A stretch of DNA of 64,000 bases from DATARH01 sp050246595 (GTDB lineage Bacteria > Pseudomonadota > Alphaproteobacteria > ATCC43930 > CGMCC-115725). Within the stretch, counting starts at the first letter, position 1; each line of letters opens with the position of its first letter. The stretch lies in assembly GCA_050246595.1 (NCBI GenBank), contig JBFWVT010000004.1, positions 1-64,000 of the forward strand, read 5' to 3'. The translations under genes and the position numbers were made by a program. The notes under the pieces were generated by a model, which worked only from the letters and a program-made list of their open reading frames with translations, was not told the origin of the DNA and ran no database searches. Positions 42,501 through 50,782 of the stretch are shown here, piece by piece.

Positions 42501-42832
42501 TGATGGTCTCCTTCATTCGTCAATTGAGGGCCGATGGCTATCCGATTGATCGCGCGATCTATGAGGGCGCGCTGACGCGTCTGCGCCCGGTCGCCATGAC
42601 CGCGCTGGTCGCCTCGCTCGGCTTCATGCCGATGGCGATTGCAACCGGCACCGGCGCCGAAGTGCAGAAGCCGCTCGCGACCGTCGTCATTGGCGGACTG
42701 ATCAGCGCGACGCTTCTGACGCTGATTGTGCTGCCCGCGCTTTATGCCCGCTTTGGGAGCTCGGCGGCCGAGCGGGCAGGGGAGGCGGCCGGGGACCGGC
42801 TCGTCACCCGGGTGCATGCGCCGGGCGAGTGA
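39569..42832 (+). CDS. czcA: CzcA-type HME-RND divalent-metal efflux pump
   Basis: The 1,087-residue product is a complete RND pump. LPIDAVPDITNNQVQI near residue 33 is typical of the HME family, and LGALDFGLIVDGAVIIAEN in the fourth helix is the HME1 signature (DFGxxVDGAV-EN) of Zn/Co/Cd pumps, unlike the HME4 signature of the cusA product at 24659-27826. A 20-residue insertion-like segment (PPAERKPAKDGQPGFQ) sits in the first periplasmic loop. It closes the czcCBA set and is followed after 8 bp by the interrupted HExxH gene. Confidence 0.9.
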   Translation: MIERILAFSVAQRWLVVLLTAAAAGFGIWSLQHLPIDAVPDITNNQVQINTVAPALSPFEIEKQVTFPIETALTGMPGLESTRSLSRNGFSQVTAIFGETVDVYFARQQVMERLAEAKENLPPGADPKMGPIATGLGEVYMWVVEYLPPAERKPAKDGQPGFQSDGSYLTPEGQRLTNDLERAAYLRTVQDWIIRPQMKGVKGVAGIDAIGGYIKHYQVQPDPVKLVGLGLSFGDVVEALEKNNASLGAGYLERNGEGVVVRVDGRINRMADIGRVVITTREGVPVRLQDVAQIGIGRELRSGSASSNGQEVVVGTALMLIGGNSRTVAAAVDAKMQEIVRTLPPDVRAKTVLNRTKLVDATIETVGKNLAEGALLVIAVLFLLLGNMRAALITAAVIPITMLLTASGMLEGKISANLMSLGALDFGLIVDGAVIIAENCLRRLGEKQHQLGRILTLDERLSEVTVAAKEMIKPSVYGQAIIILVYLPMLTFTGVEGKMFEPMALTVVIALAAAFLLSLTFVPAMIAIAVSGRVTEKENRLVTSMKNGYAPILRRAMQNPVPVILGATAFFLLCLLLFARLGQEFIPTLDEKDIAMHAMRIPSTGLTQSQEMQFAVERTVSGFKEVAFAFSKTGTAEMASDPMPPNVSDTFIILKPQEEWPDPDLPKGELIEQIQAAVAKLPGNAYEFTQPIQMRFNELIAGVRSDLAVKVYGDEFEPMLQVANRIAGVLRGIEGASDVRVEQVTGLPFLDIKLNLEAAARRGLSVAAIQDVIGVAVGGREAGFVFEGDRRFPIVVRLPDAVRSDIEALRNLPIPLPHEARTGDAARAATVPLKEIATPTFTEGPNQVSRENGKRRIVVQANARGRDIGSLVAEAQEKIAQQVPIAPGYWLDWGGQFENLTAARQRLMFVVPACFALIFLLLYSALGSPRDALLVFSGVPLALTGGILALWLRGMPFSISAAVGFIALSGVAVLNGLVMVSFIRQLRADGYPIDRAIYEGALTRLRPVAMTALVASLGFMPMAIATGTGAEVQKPLATVVIGGLISATLLTLIVLPALYARFGSSAAERAGEAAGDRLVTRVHAPGE

Positions 42833-42894
42833 GGTTAACAATGGGCCATTTCTTGAGACCATCCGCCGGCGCATTGGTCGCCATCATGCTTCTA

Positions 42895-44021
42895 CTAATC
42901 CAATCGGCAAATACGTAGCATCGTAGTTTTACGCGGCATAGCGGACGGTAGCGGCCTGAAAGAAAGCGCGCACCTTGGCGGGACAGCATTGCAGACTGCG
43001 CATGTAGGAGGTCAGGCTGGACTTGAGCGCAGCCTTGTCCTTTGGCGTGCGACGGCGCGCCATCGCCTGCTTGAGATCATTATTGAGGAATTCGTCCGGA
43101 TTGTGCTCGGGGGCATAGGGCGGCAGATAGAAGAGCTCGATCCGGTCGGCATTGTCTTGCACCCAGGCGGTGACCCGGCGCGCGCGGTGGACCGGCAGAT
43201 TGTCGACGATCACGAACAGCTTGCGCCCCGCCTCGCGGACCAGACGGCGCAGGAAATTGAGAAAGATCGTCGTGTTGAGGGCGCCCTCGTAGATCATGAA
43301 GCGCAGCTTGCCCTGGTTGGTCAGGCTCGAGATCATCGACTGCGAGAAGCGCCGGGCCGGTCGCCGCAGGATCGGGGTCTGCCCTTTTGGGGCAAAGCTG
43401 CGGCCATAATTGGCTTGGTTAGACAGGCCGGTCTCGTCGGCCCACTGGATTTCACAGCCCTGCGTCTTGGCCCTGCGGGCGATGTCCGGATAGATGTTCT
43501 CCAGCCATTCCCGGACCGCTGCATCCCGCCGTTCGGTGGCGCGGCGCATCGGCCGCTGCGCGGTGAATCCCCAGGCTCGCAGATAACGGCCAACCACCGG
43601 CAGCGTCAGCCAGACCCCGGTCTCGCGCGCGATCAGCGCCCGCACCGCTTGGCGCGTCCACAGCGCAAACGACAGACCGAACCGGTCGGGACACCCCCGG
43701 ATGATAAGGCTGCGCAGCCCTTCTTCCTGCGCCGCGCTCAGCGCCTTCTGCTCGCCCGGGCGACGACCCCGCCGCCCTCCCGCCAACGCCGCCTCGCCGG
43801 CCTGCTCAACTGCCTGGACCCACCGGCCGACAAACCGCCGGTTCACGCCCACCGCTTCGGCCGCTTCGATCCGCGTCCGGCCCGCTCTTACCATTGTCAC
43901 CGCAACACGGCGCAACTCCGCCTGCGTCGCCGGGGTCAGCTTGCGAAAATCCCGTTCGATTGCCATGCCGGTCATATAGCCGGGCAACCGGAAAATGCTA
44001 CTTATTTGCCGCTCGGATTAG
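42895..44021 (-). mobile_element. IS630-family insertion sequence
   Basis: Inverted ends begin CTAATCC and are near-identical over about 27 bp (three mismatches), flanked by the TA target duplication at 42893-42894 and 44022-44023 that this family makes. The host sequence can be rejoined perfectly. Inside is one intact transposase gene. Confidence 0.85.
42929..43966 (-). CDS. IS630-family transposase
   Basis: Read from ATG 43966 the product has 345 residues: a tandem HTH region (VRAGRTRIEAAEAVGVNRRFVGRWV) and the IS630/Tc1-mariner catalytic core with WADETGLSNQ (Asp), VIVDNLPVHRA (Asp) and PPYAPEHNPDEFLNND (Glu/Asp). The length is normal and the frame is intact, so it may still move. Upstream in-frame codons to 43987 lie in the IS end. 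Confidence 0.85.
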   Translation of the reverse strand: MAIERDFRKLTPATQAELRRVAVTMVRAGRTRIEAAEAVGVNRRFVGRWVQAVEQAGEAALAGGRRGRRPGEQKALSAAQEEGLRSLIIRGCPDRFGLSFALWTRQAVRALIARETGVWLTLPVVGRYLRAWGFTAQRPMRRATERRDAAVREWLENIYPDIARRAKTQGCEIQWADETGLSNQANYGRSFAPKGQTPILRRPARRFSQSMISSLTNQGKLRFMIYEGALNTTIFLNFLRRLVREAGRKLFVIVDNLPVHRARRVTAWVQDNADRIELFYLPPYAPEHNPDEFLNNDLKQAMARRRTPKDKAALKSSLTSYMRSLQCCPAKVRAFFQAATVRYAA

Positions 44022-44740
44022 TAATAGCGGCGCCAAGCGCTTTTGCAGCATCTCCGTGCGGTGAGCTTCCTCCGACCGATCTGCAGCTTCAGCCGCTATC
44101 GGTCGAGGATATTCAGGAAGAGATCGCACCGGCGGAAAAGATCGCGCAGCTTTCAACCGTCATTCGCGGCGACGCGCCGCATCCGCTCATGGCGGTGCGG
44201 TATGTGATGGACAGTAACGTCGCGCCGGTGCATCGCCTGGTGCCGGCGCCTGGGGGTTACTGCGATGCGCCGAAAAGGGTTGTCTTCGGTTTTGGTGTGA
44301 CGCGTCGGCGGGTCATTCTCACGCCTGAAGCGGCGTCGGAATCCTGCGTCAAATCCGCTCTGCTAGCGCATGAGGCGGACCATTACCGGTTTGTGCGCGA
44401 AGCCATTCGGGAATTTCTTCAGGGGCAGGAGGAAGCGGTTGCCCGAAAACTGGAGCAGCTGAAGGCGCAGCGAGCAACGGATGAAGATTCGGCAAGACGG
44501 GCGATGGAAGCGGGGCTTCTGGGCGTGAGTGCCCAGCTAATCCAGCAGTTCAATCAAAATGTCGGTCGAATACGGGAGATGATCGACAGCCCCGCCCAGC
44601 TTGCAGCGCTTAGCGCCTCCTGCAACGGACGCGTGGCTGAGCTTGAGGGCCGCGCCCGGCGCAGGGAACGGGAGTTGTGAGAGCCCTTATCCAGCCGGGC
44701 GAGCCGGAGCAAGATGCATGAACTAGCCAGGGCAGGTGCT

Positions 44741-44765
44741 GGCGCTGGCCTCGCCTGCCAGCGCC
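44741..44765 (+). terminator. Hairpin after the interrupted HExxH gene
   Basis: GGCGCTGGC (44741-44749) and GCCAGCGCC (44757-44765) form a perfect 9-bp stem with a 7-nt loop, 60 bp past the stop of the last gene of the czc operon. The sequence after it (GGGCCTTCTGG) is only weakly T-rich. It probably ends the operon. Confidence 0.5.
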
Positions 44766-44793
44766 GGGCCTTCTGGTACGATTTGGAACAACA

Positions 44794-45693
44794 ATGTCCA
44801 GTGTAGGGCACAAGATGCCAAAAACAAGGGGCAGGGCCGAGACGTATGTGATATGCCGAAGAGGAACATCCTATGGGGCAAGGCCGCTTCTGTCAGCTCT
44901 GATCTTCGCAGGGTTGTTGCCCTTTGCGACAGTTGCACAGACCCAGCCTGAAGAGGCGGACCAGAACGATTACATCAATACCGACCGTCCAGGCTTCGCC
45001 GAAAGCAGCAATGTTGTTGGGACAGGTCGTTTTCAGATCGAGACCGGGATTCAACGAGAGTATCACAAGGATTCCTCAAGCCATGATGTGACCAATTTCA
45101 TCCCGACTTTACTAAGACTGGGGATCACCGAGAAATTAGAAGCTCGCCTGGAAAGCGAAACTTTCACATGGATGAAATTACACGATCCTGACCAAGGCAA
45201 ACGTCACTTCACGGGTTTTGCACCCGCATCGCTAGGGCTTAAATACCAGTTCATCGAGGCGGAAGGCGTTGAGCGCCCATCTGTGGGAGCGATCCTCCGG
45301 GTTTTTCCGCCTTCGGGCTCGGGACGTTTCCGGAGCACGCAGACAACAGGCGACTTCCGCTTGGTCGCCGACTGGGATTTCGCACCGAAATGGTCGCTCA
45401 ATCCCAATATCGGCGTTGCTGCTTATCAAGAAGAGCCGAACAGTCCGCGCTATATGGCCGGGCTATTCGCGACAACATTGAGTTACCACCCGAGCAAAAC
45501 CTTCGAGGTGTTCGTCGATATGGGGGTTCAGGCTCCAGAGTCGTACCGCGGCAAGACGTCGGTGATCTTTGACGTTGGTGTGGCTTACATTATCGGCAAA
45601 AACACACAACTCGATCTCAGTATGGGAACAGGCGTAACAGGGGAAACATCACCGCGACCCTTTATAGCGGCCGGCATCAGCCATAGATTCTAG
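44794..45693 (+). CDS. Outer-membrane transporter-like protein (MetA-pathway phenol-degradation type)
   Basis: The 299-residue product has an N-terminal hydrophobic signal (LLSALIFAGLLPFATVAQ) and then many short amphipathic strands ending in an aromatic C-terminal residue (ISHRF), as in outer-membrane beta barrels. YINTDRPGFAESSNVVGTGR near the start and the general layout match the family annotated as MetA-pathway of phenol degradation / transporter. A substrate cannot be told. The start may be the internal ATG at 44815. Its GC content is visibly lower than that of its neighbours, suggesting a different origin. Confidence 0.65.
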   Translation: MSSVGHKMPKTRGRAETYVICRRGTSYGARPLLSALIFAGLLPFATVAQTQPEEADQNDYINTDRPGFAESSNVVGTGRFQIETGIQREYHKDSSSHDVTNFIPTLLRLGITEKLEARLESETFTWMKLHDPDQGKRHFTGFAPASLGLKYQFIEAEGVERPSVGAILRVFPPSGSGRFRSTQTTGDFRLVADWDFAPKWSLNPNIGVAAYQEEPNSPRYMAGLFATTLSYHPSKTFEVFVDMGVQAPESYRGKTSVIFDVGVAYIIGKNTQLDLSMGTGVTGETSPRPFIAAGISHRF

Positions 45694-45803
45694 GCTCAAG
45701 CGCCTGAAATGCCGGAAAGGTTCAATCTTCTGAGCTTGGCAAATTGAGGAGTTGGTTGACCGGCCAACCGAATAGCCGAGCCTGAGAGCCAGTTCGGTAT
45801 GGC

Positions 45804-47183
45804 CTAAAACGTAACCTTCGTTCGCAATCCCAGGATAGCGGCATTGCTGATCGTGCGGCCCGGCGCGTTGGGGTTGGGAAGGCCGCCGCCTGGATTAAAG
45901 ACATATTGGAAAGTCGGCTGCAGCTGCCACCACGGCATCAGCTGGGATTGGTAGCTGACCTCCAGCAGCATTTCGCGTGAACGCACCGGATAACCCGGCG
46001 TTATCGCGGCCCGATCGCGATCGAGAGAGCGCGCGGCACTGCCGATCCGTGCATAGGCGAAACCGACGCCGACCGTGTCGTCAGTGCGCCCGAACGGGCC
46101 CTTATAGGCAAGCCCGGTATCGAAATAGAAATCGACCAGGTTGCGGTCGCCCGGAGCGCCCATCACCCGCAGAAAGCCGGCAAGGCTGCTATCCGCCTCG
46201 CTTGCTTGCCACAATGGCTGATCAATCACCCCGTAAAGGCTATAATTTTTGTCGATCCGCCGCGCGACACCGGTCGAGAGGGGGCTTGCCAGCGATTGCC
46301 CCGTTGTATCGAAACGCTGGTTGGCAAAACGTCCGGAATGAAACCAGGTACCGATCTTGAAGGTGCCATTCTGCGGCGAAGAATCCGGATTGTACTGGGC
46401 CTCGAAAAAGGCCAGCAGGCCGTCATCGGTGCGGAAAGCGATGCCGGACGCATTACGCGCCTGCGGCGCCACTGTTCCTGGTCCGGACGGATCGCCATTG
46501 AAGACCGCAGCCAGCAGAACGAGTTCGTCGCTGGGATTGAGCTGCAGCCGCACGGCCGGAGTGCCGAGCGGATAAGCCGGTCCCCCCGAAGGCAAGTCGG
46601 CTGCCGGCAAGGTCGGAAAGCCGAACGTCGCGTTGATAAATAGCCTGGAGGTGGTCGATACGAGAAACTCCTGGTCGGCAGCTTGCTGGCCAATTTTGAC
46701 CTGTACCTTGTCGCTCACATAGTGCTCGTACCACAGCTCGAACAGACGTGTTGACGGCAGTGCCTCGATCGAGCTGGCCGTCATGAGGTTGCCAATATTA
46801 TCGATGCTCAGTCCGCGTCCGTGAATCTGGAAGGCCCGCACAAAAGCCACGCCCGGCCATTTGAATGCGGTTTGCAGATCCCATTGCAGATTGGCGTCGG
46901 CCAGCCCCTCATAGATCGCGCCGCGACGGAACCCGCCAGTCAGGTTGCCGAGTACCTCGCTGGTCTCGCTAACACCAAAAGTCAGGCCGTATGACGCGAG
47001 CGCGCTCCGCAAGCCACCCCAATCGCCGAGTAGCGGTTGGTCGCCTGCGTTTTCGGCCGCTGGCGTACTTCCGGACGTGGGTTGCGGAATCTCCTCCGCG
47101 AGAGCGGTGCTGCCGAGAAAGGGCAGGGCGGCGAGCGCCGCTCGCCGAAGTGACCGGCCGAAGGAAGTCGCGAGCGATGGCAT
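45804..47183 (-). CDS. OprB-family carbohydrate-selective porin
   Basis: Read from ATG 47183 (AGGAG upstream) the product has 459 residues. After a signal peptide (SLRRAALAALPFLGSTALA) comes LLGDWGGLRSALASYGLTFGVSETSEV, the N-terminal signature of OprB porins, and repeated barrel strands to the terminal Phe in GLRTKVTF. Such porins take up sugars or other small solutes. It is convergent with the preceding transporter-like gene and divergent from the mercury-type cluster. Its link to metal resistance, if any, is unclear. Confidence 0.8.
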   Translation of the reverse strand: MPSLATSFGRSLRRAALAALPFLGSTALAEEIPQPTSGSTPAAENAGDQPLLGDWGGLRSALASYGLTFGVSETSEVLGNLTGGFRRGAIYEGLADANLQWDLQTAFKWPGVAFVRAFQIHGRGLSIDNIGNLMTASSIEALPSTRLFELWYEHYVSDKVQVKIGQQAADQEFLVSTTSRLFINATFGFPTLPAADLPSGGPAYPLGTPAVRLQLNPSDELVLLAAVFNGDPSGPGTVAPQARNASGIAFRTDDGLLAFFEAQYNPDSSPQNGTFKIGTWFHSGRFANQRFDTTGQSLASPLSTGVARRIDKNYSLYGVIDQPLWQASEADSSLAGFLRVMGAPGDRNLVDFYFDTGLAYKGPFGRTDDTVGVGFAYARIGSAARSLDRDRAAITPGYPVRSREMLLEVSYQSQLMPWWQLQPTFQYVFNPGGGLPNPNAPGRTISNAAILGLRTKVTF

Positions 47184-47551
47184 CACGGTTGAACTCCTCG
47201 GGATTGCGCGTCCCGTTAGAGGTTTCACAATCGCGAGGCGGGGTCTGACTCTCGGCGGACCGCTGATGCGGCGGGCCGATTACAGTGGCGCGACCGTGCC
47301 GGGTTTCCACCGGCTTCCGCACCTCGCGTAGGTGTTCGGCAAAGCTCCGCTCAGATCACTCCACCAGGATGGCGACCCTTACGAGAAGGTCAAGGCTGTG
47401 ACGCAAGAGAGTCTATGAGCAGATGATGACGCTCCATGAGCGAGGTGGGAATGATGAGCCGACGGCAATTGAATTGATGGCTTGTGGGCCTCATAACCGC
47501 GGTCGTCGCCGTGAAGATCATGCCGGAAGCGCGGCCCGCATAATTCGGCCC
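47184..47551. other. Intergenic stretch between the porin and the MerR-HMA cluster
   Basis: No gene is supported here; short open frames have no ribosome binding sites or protein-like sequence. The right part leads into the MerR-type promoter at 47552. The porin promoter must lie in the left part, but I see no clear -35/-10 pair. Confidence 0.4.
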
Positions 47552-47582
47552 TTGACTCTGGACTATAGTACGGACCCCACAT
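47552..47582 (+). promoter_or_regulatory. mer-like promoter/operator of the MerR-HMA cluster
   Basis: TTGACT at 47552-47557 is followed by CTGGACTATAGTACGGACC and then CCACAT. The order TTGACTC, a dyad centred on ACTATAGT, and GTACGGA matches the Tn501 mer promoter layout (TTGACTC, dyad, GTACGGA, 19-bp spacer), though the -10 here is poor. It lies 22 bp before the regulator gene, so the regulator would control its own operon. Confidence 0.5.
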
Positions 47583-47603
47583 TGGGAGCCGGAAGGTTCA
47601 GAG

Positions 47604-48284
47604 ATGCCGGCACTCACCATCGCAAGAGCCGCACGGGAAGCGGGCGTCAATATCGAGACGGTGCGCTTCTACGAGCGGCGCGGTCTGATCGAGCGTCCGC
47701 CGAAAGGCGAAAGCTACCGGGTCTATTCGTCCGATCAGATCGCGCGCATCCGGTTCATCAAGGAGGCGCAGCAGATCGGCTTCTCGCTGACCGAGATCAA
47801 GGAATTGCTCGCGCTCCGGGCCGATCCGGACACTGACTGTTCGGCTGTCCAGCGACAGGCGGTGGCGAAGCAGCAGGAGGTCCGCCGCAAGATCGAACAG
47901 CTTGAGGAAATCGACGCCGCGCTCGAAACGCTGATCGCCGCCTGTCCGGGTCAAGGTGCGCTGCAATGCTGCTCGATTATGGAAGCCATAGCGATGCGAG
48001 CCGCGCACCAATCTAAGGTCGTAAGAGACCAGCAACACAACGCAGCGGAGCAACCGATGATAACCGCCACATTCTCGATCGAAGGGATGCACTGCAACGG
48101 GTGCGCTTCGACGATTAAAACCCTGCTTGAACGCCAACCTGGTGTGCAGATGGCGACGGTCTCCTTCGCCGATCGCCAGGCCCGCATACTCTACGACCCA
48201 AATGCGATCGACGAAGATCGCCTCGTTATTGCGATCGAGAAACCGGGCTTTCGGGTCGTCGGGCCGCAATCGTCACAACCGTAA
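47604..48284 (+). CDS. Mercury-type MerR regulator fused to an HMA domain
   Basis: The 226-residue product combines a complete MerR (HTH residues 1-70, ARAAREAGVNIETVRFYERRGL) with a C-terminal HMA metal-binding domain (about 152-220, EGMHCNGCAS with Cys 164 and 167). The MerR part has Cys at 79, 114 and 123. This spacing (35 and 9) is the same as C82, C117 and C126, the Hg(II) site of Tn501 MerR, and unlike CueR or ZntR. The HMA domain resembles MerP. The fusion could hand metal directly to the sensor. It heads a five-gene plus-strand cluster. Confidence 0.8.
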   Translation: MPALTIARAAREAGVNIETVRFYERRGLIERPPKGESYRVYSSDQIARIRFIKEAQQIGFSLTEIKELLALRADPDTDCSAVQRQAVAKQQEVRRKIEQLEEIDAALETLIAACPGQGALQCCSIMEAIAMRAAHQSKVVRDQQHNAAEQPMITATFSIEGMHCNGCASTIKTLLERQPGVQMATVSFADRQARILYDPNAIDEDRLVIAIEKPGFRVVGPQSSQP

Positions 48285-48308
48285 TCATCCGTACAGGATT
48301 GATCTCGT

Positions 48309-50762
48309 ATGAGCATCGCCGCCACTGACCTCGGCCGTCTCCAGCTATGGAGCGAAGAACCGTCAACCCGCCCGGACCGGCGAAAAATCCGCGCCCGCAT
48401 CGGCGGACTTCATTGTTCGCTATGTACGGGCACCATCGAAAAGGCGCTGGGACGCCTGGCTGGTGTCGATAAAGTCGCGGTGAGCCTCACCCATGAACAG
48501 GCGCTTGTCGAATACGACCCGACGGTCGTGCGCCCGGAGGAACTGCTCGGCACACTCCGCGACATTGGGTACACGATCCACGATCCACGCAAGCTGCGGC
48601 CGTTCGAGGACGAAGAACGCGATCTCGTCCGCGAGGGCAACAGGTTCGTGGTCGCCGTTGCACTCAGTGTCGCGTCCATACCGATCATCGCCAATCCAGC
48701 GGAAAGCTGGATCGGCCTGCTGCCGGCAATCGTCTGTCTGAGCCTGGGCGCGCTCGTGTTTCTGGTTTTGAAGCCGAAGGGTCTATGGACTGCTATCGGA
48801 GGGGCCGGCGCCTTGGCCGTTATGGCGCTCACCCTGCTTTACCTGAACCTGCAAGGTTATCTGACAGAAGCCGCGCCGTGGGTCGTCGGCGGGTTGGCGG
48901 TCGCACTCGTCTTCGGTGTCGGGCGGCATATCCTTTATATGGCCGCCCAGGCACTACGACGCGGCATTCTCAACCAGCATGTGCTATTGGAGATGGGGGC
49001 CTTCGCCGGGATCGCCGGGGGCATTATCGGCCTCTTCCTCGACCGGCCCGACTATCCGACCGCTCCATTCTTCGCCGTCTCCGTCATGGTCGGCACCTAC
49101 CACATCTTTTCCGAGTGGCTGTCGCTGATCGTCAAGACGCGAAGCTCGCAAGCGGTGAAGCGGCTGCTCGATCTGCAACCCGAGACGGCGCGCGTTGTGC
49201 GTGGTGATAAAGAGGTCGAACTACCAATCGAACAAGTCGGGGTGGGCGATCTGGTGCGGGTTCGCCCCGGCGAGCGCATCCCGGTGGACGGCAGGGTGGT
49301 CGGCGGGCATTCGGGTGTCGATCAATCGCTCGTGACGGGTGAATCGTTGCCTGTTGCAAAGGCCGAAGGTGATGCCGTGATCGGCGGCTCCATCAACGGC
49401 ACCGGCGCCCTGCTGATCAGGGTCACGGCGATCGGGGACGAGAGTTTCCTGCACCAGATCGTCCGCCATGTGGAGGATGCACGCGCGCTCAAGCCCGGCC
49501 TGCTCCATCTGGTCGATCGGGTGCTGCGCGTCTACACCCCGGCTGTCTTGGCGATCGCGGTGCTGGCCGTGATCTGCTGGTTGGCTGGCTCCTGGCTTGT
49601 GACCGGACAAGTCGATCTCGAACGGGCGGTCTTCGCCGGCCTGAGTGTGCTCGTGATGGGCTACCCGTGCGCGATCGGAATCTCTGCGCCGCTGTCGATT
49701 GTGCGCGGTGCGGGTCAGGCAGCCGAGCACGGCATTCTGATGCGAACCGGTGAAGCGTTCCAGGGCTTCCGGCTCGTCAAGCAGATCGTATTCGACAAGA
49801 CCGGCACGCTGACGGAAGGCCAGCCCAAGGTCCGCGAAATCGAGACGATGGATGTGAGCGAGATCGAACTTCTGGCACTCGCCGCTGCCGCCGAAGCCTC
49901 GTCCGAACATCCACTCGCGCAAGCGGTTGTGAAGACGGCTTTTGAGCACAGCGCCGCTCTCCCGGGGGTCGAGGCGTTCGGTGCTCATCCCGGAGAAGGG
50001 ATCGTGGCACGCATCGGCGAGAAAGAGGTTCTGGTCGGCAGTCCGCGTTTCCTGACTGGCCGCGGCGTCGATCTCTCGCGGTTGCAAGAGCGTATTGAAA
50101 CTTTCGAAATCGCCGGGCGAACCGTCATCGCAGTAGCGCGCGACGGTCGTGCTATCGGCGTCCTCGCCCTCGGCGACGCGCTGCGGTCAGATGCGGCCCA
50201 GGTTGTCGCCGCCCTGCGCAGGAGCGGCATCAAGACGATTCTCGTGACCGGCGACAATGAACGCGCGGCGCGGCGCATCGCCCGCGAGGCGGGGATCGAG
50301 AAAGTCCATGCCGGCGTGCTACCCCAGGACAAGGCCGGGATGATCCGAAAGCTCCAGGAGCATTCCCCCGTCGCTATGGTCGGCGACGGCATCAACGATG
50401 CCCCGGCGCTCATGCAGGCTGATGTCGGCATCGCCATGGGCGGCGGCACCGACATCGCGATTGAATCGGCGGATATCATCATTCTCTCGAACCGGCTGAC
50501 GGCGGTGCCGGTTGCCCGAGAGATCAGCCAGCGCAGCTATGTGAAGATGGTCCAGAACATCACGCTGGCCTTTCTGTTCAATGTCGTCGGCATACCGATC
50601 GCGGCGACCGGGTTGATCTACCCGGTGTGGGCGATGATGGCGATGGCCGTGAGCGTGACGGCGATCTTCATCAACTCGCTGTGGGGCAGCCCGCGCCTCT
50701 TTACGGACGCAATCCAAAGCGTCGGCCAGCCGGTTACGAGCACCGCGCCACAGGCTGCCTGA
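48309..50762 (+). CDS. P1B-type heavy-metal ATPase with a YPC membrane motif
   Basis: The 817-residue product has an N-terminal HMA domain (GGLHCSLCTG, Cys 36 and 39), eight membrane helices, the TGES loop, DKTGT at 496-500, SEHPLAQA and GDGINDAP, so the machinery is complete. The sixth-helix motif is YPC (452-454) instead of CPC, and the seventh and eighth helices read FNVVGIP and MAVSVTAIFINSL where Cu pumps have YN and MxxSS. Metal choice is therefore unlike standard CopA/ZntA. It follows the MerR-HMA gene by 24 bp. Export of a soft metal such as Hg or Cu is inferred from context only. Confidence 0.85.
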   Translation: MSIAATDLGRLQLWSEEPSTRPDRRKIRARIGGLHCSLCTGTIEKALGRLAGVDKVAVSLTHEQALVEYDPTVVRPEELLGTLRDIGYTIHDPRKLRPFEDEERDLVREGNRFVVAVALSVASIPIIANPAESWIGLLPAIVCLSLGALVFLVLKPKGLWTAIGGAGALAVMALTLLYLNLQGYLTEAAPWVVGGLAVALVFGVGRHILYMAAQALRRGILNQHVLLEMGAFAGIAGGIIGLFLDRPDYPTAPFFAVSVMVGTYHIFSEWLSLIVKTRSSQAVKRLLDLQPETARVVRGDKEVELPIEQVGVGDLVRVRPGERIPVDGRVVGGHSGVDQSLVTGESLPVAKAEGDAVIGGSINGTGALLIRVTAIGDESFLHQIVRHVEDARALKPGLLHLVDRVLRVYTPAVLAIAVLAVICWLAGSWLVTGQVDLERAVFAGLSVLVMGYPCAIGISAPLSIVRGAGQAAEHGILMRTGEAFQGFRLVKQIVFDKTGTLTEGQPKVREIETMDVSEIELLALAAAAEASSEHPLAQAVVKTAFEHSAALPGVEAFGAHPGEGIVARIGEKEVLVGSPRFLTGRGVDLSRLQERIETFEIAGRTVIAVARDGRAIGVLALGDALRSDAAQVVAALRRSGIKTILVTGDNERAARRIAREAGIEKVHAGVLPQDKAGMIRKLQEHSPVAMVGDGINDAPALMQADVGIAMGGGTDIAIESADIIILSNRLTAVPVAREISQRSYVKMVQNITLAFLFNVVGIPIAATGLIYPVWAMMAMAVSVTAIFINSLWGSPRLFTDAIQSVGQPVTSTAPQAA

Positions 50763-50782
50763 GCCGAAAAGGATTCGGGACG

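Larger units (their letters stand above)
42841..44680 (+). pseudogene. HExxH exported protein gene, copy B, cut by IS630-type element
   Basis: The gene starts MGHFLRPSAGALVAIML at 42841, 8 bp after czcA, and is broken at 42894 by the IS630-family element. Removing 42895-44021 and one TA rejoins the frame exactly: IMLL to IAAPSAFA, a signal peptide, followed by PCGELPPTDLQLQPL. The mature part has a conserved MDSNVAPVHRLVP, SALLAHEADHY with the zinc-protease motif HEADH (44369-44383), and a C-terminal coiled-coil region. The repaired product has about 236 residues. As it stands only a leaderless fragment from inside the gene could be made. Confidence 0.8.
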
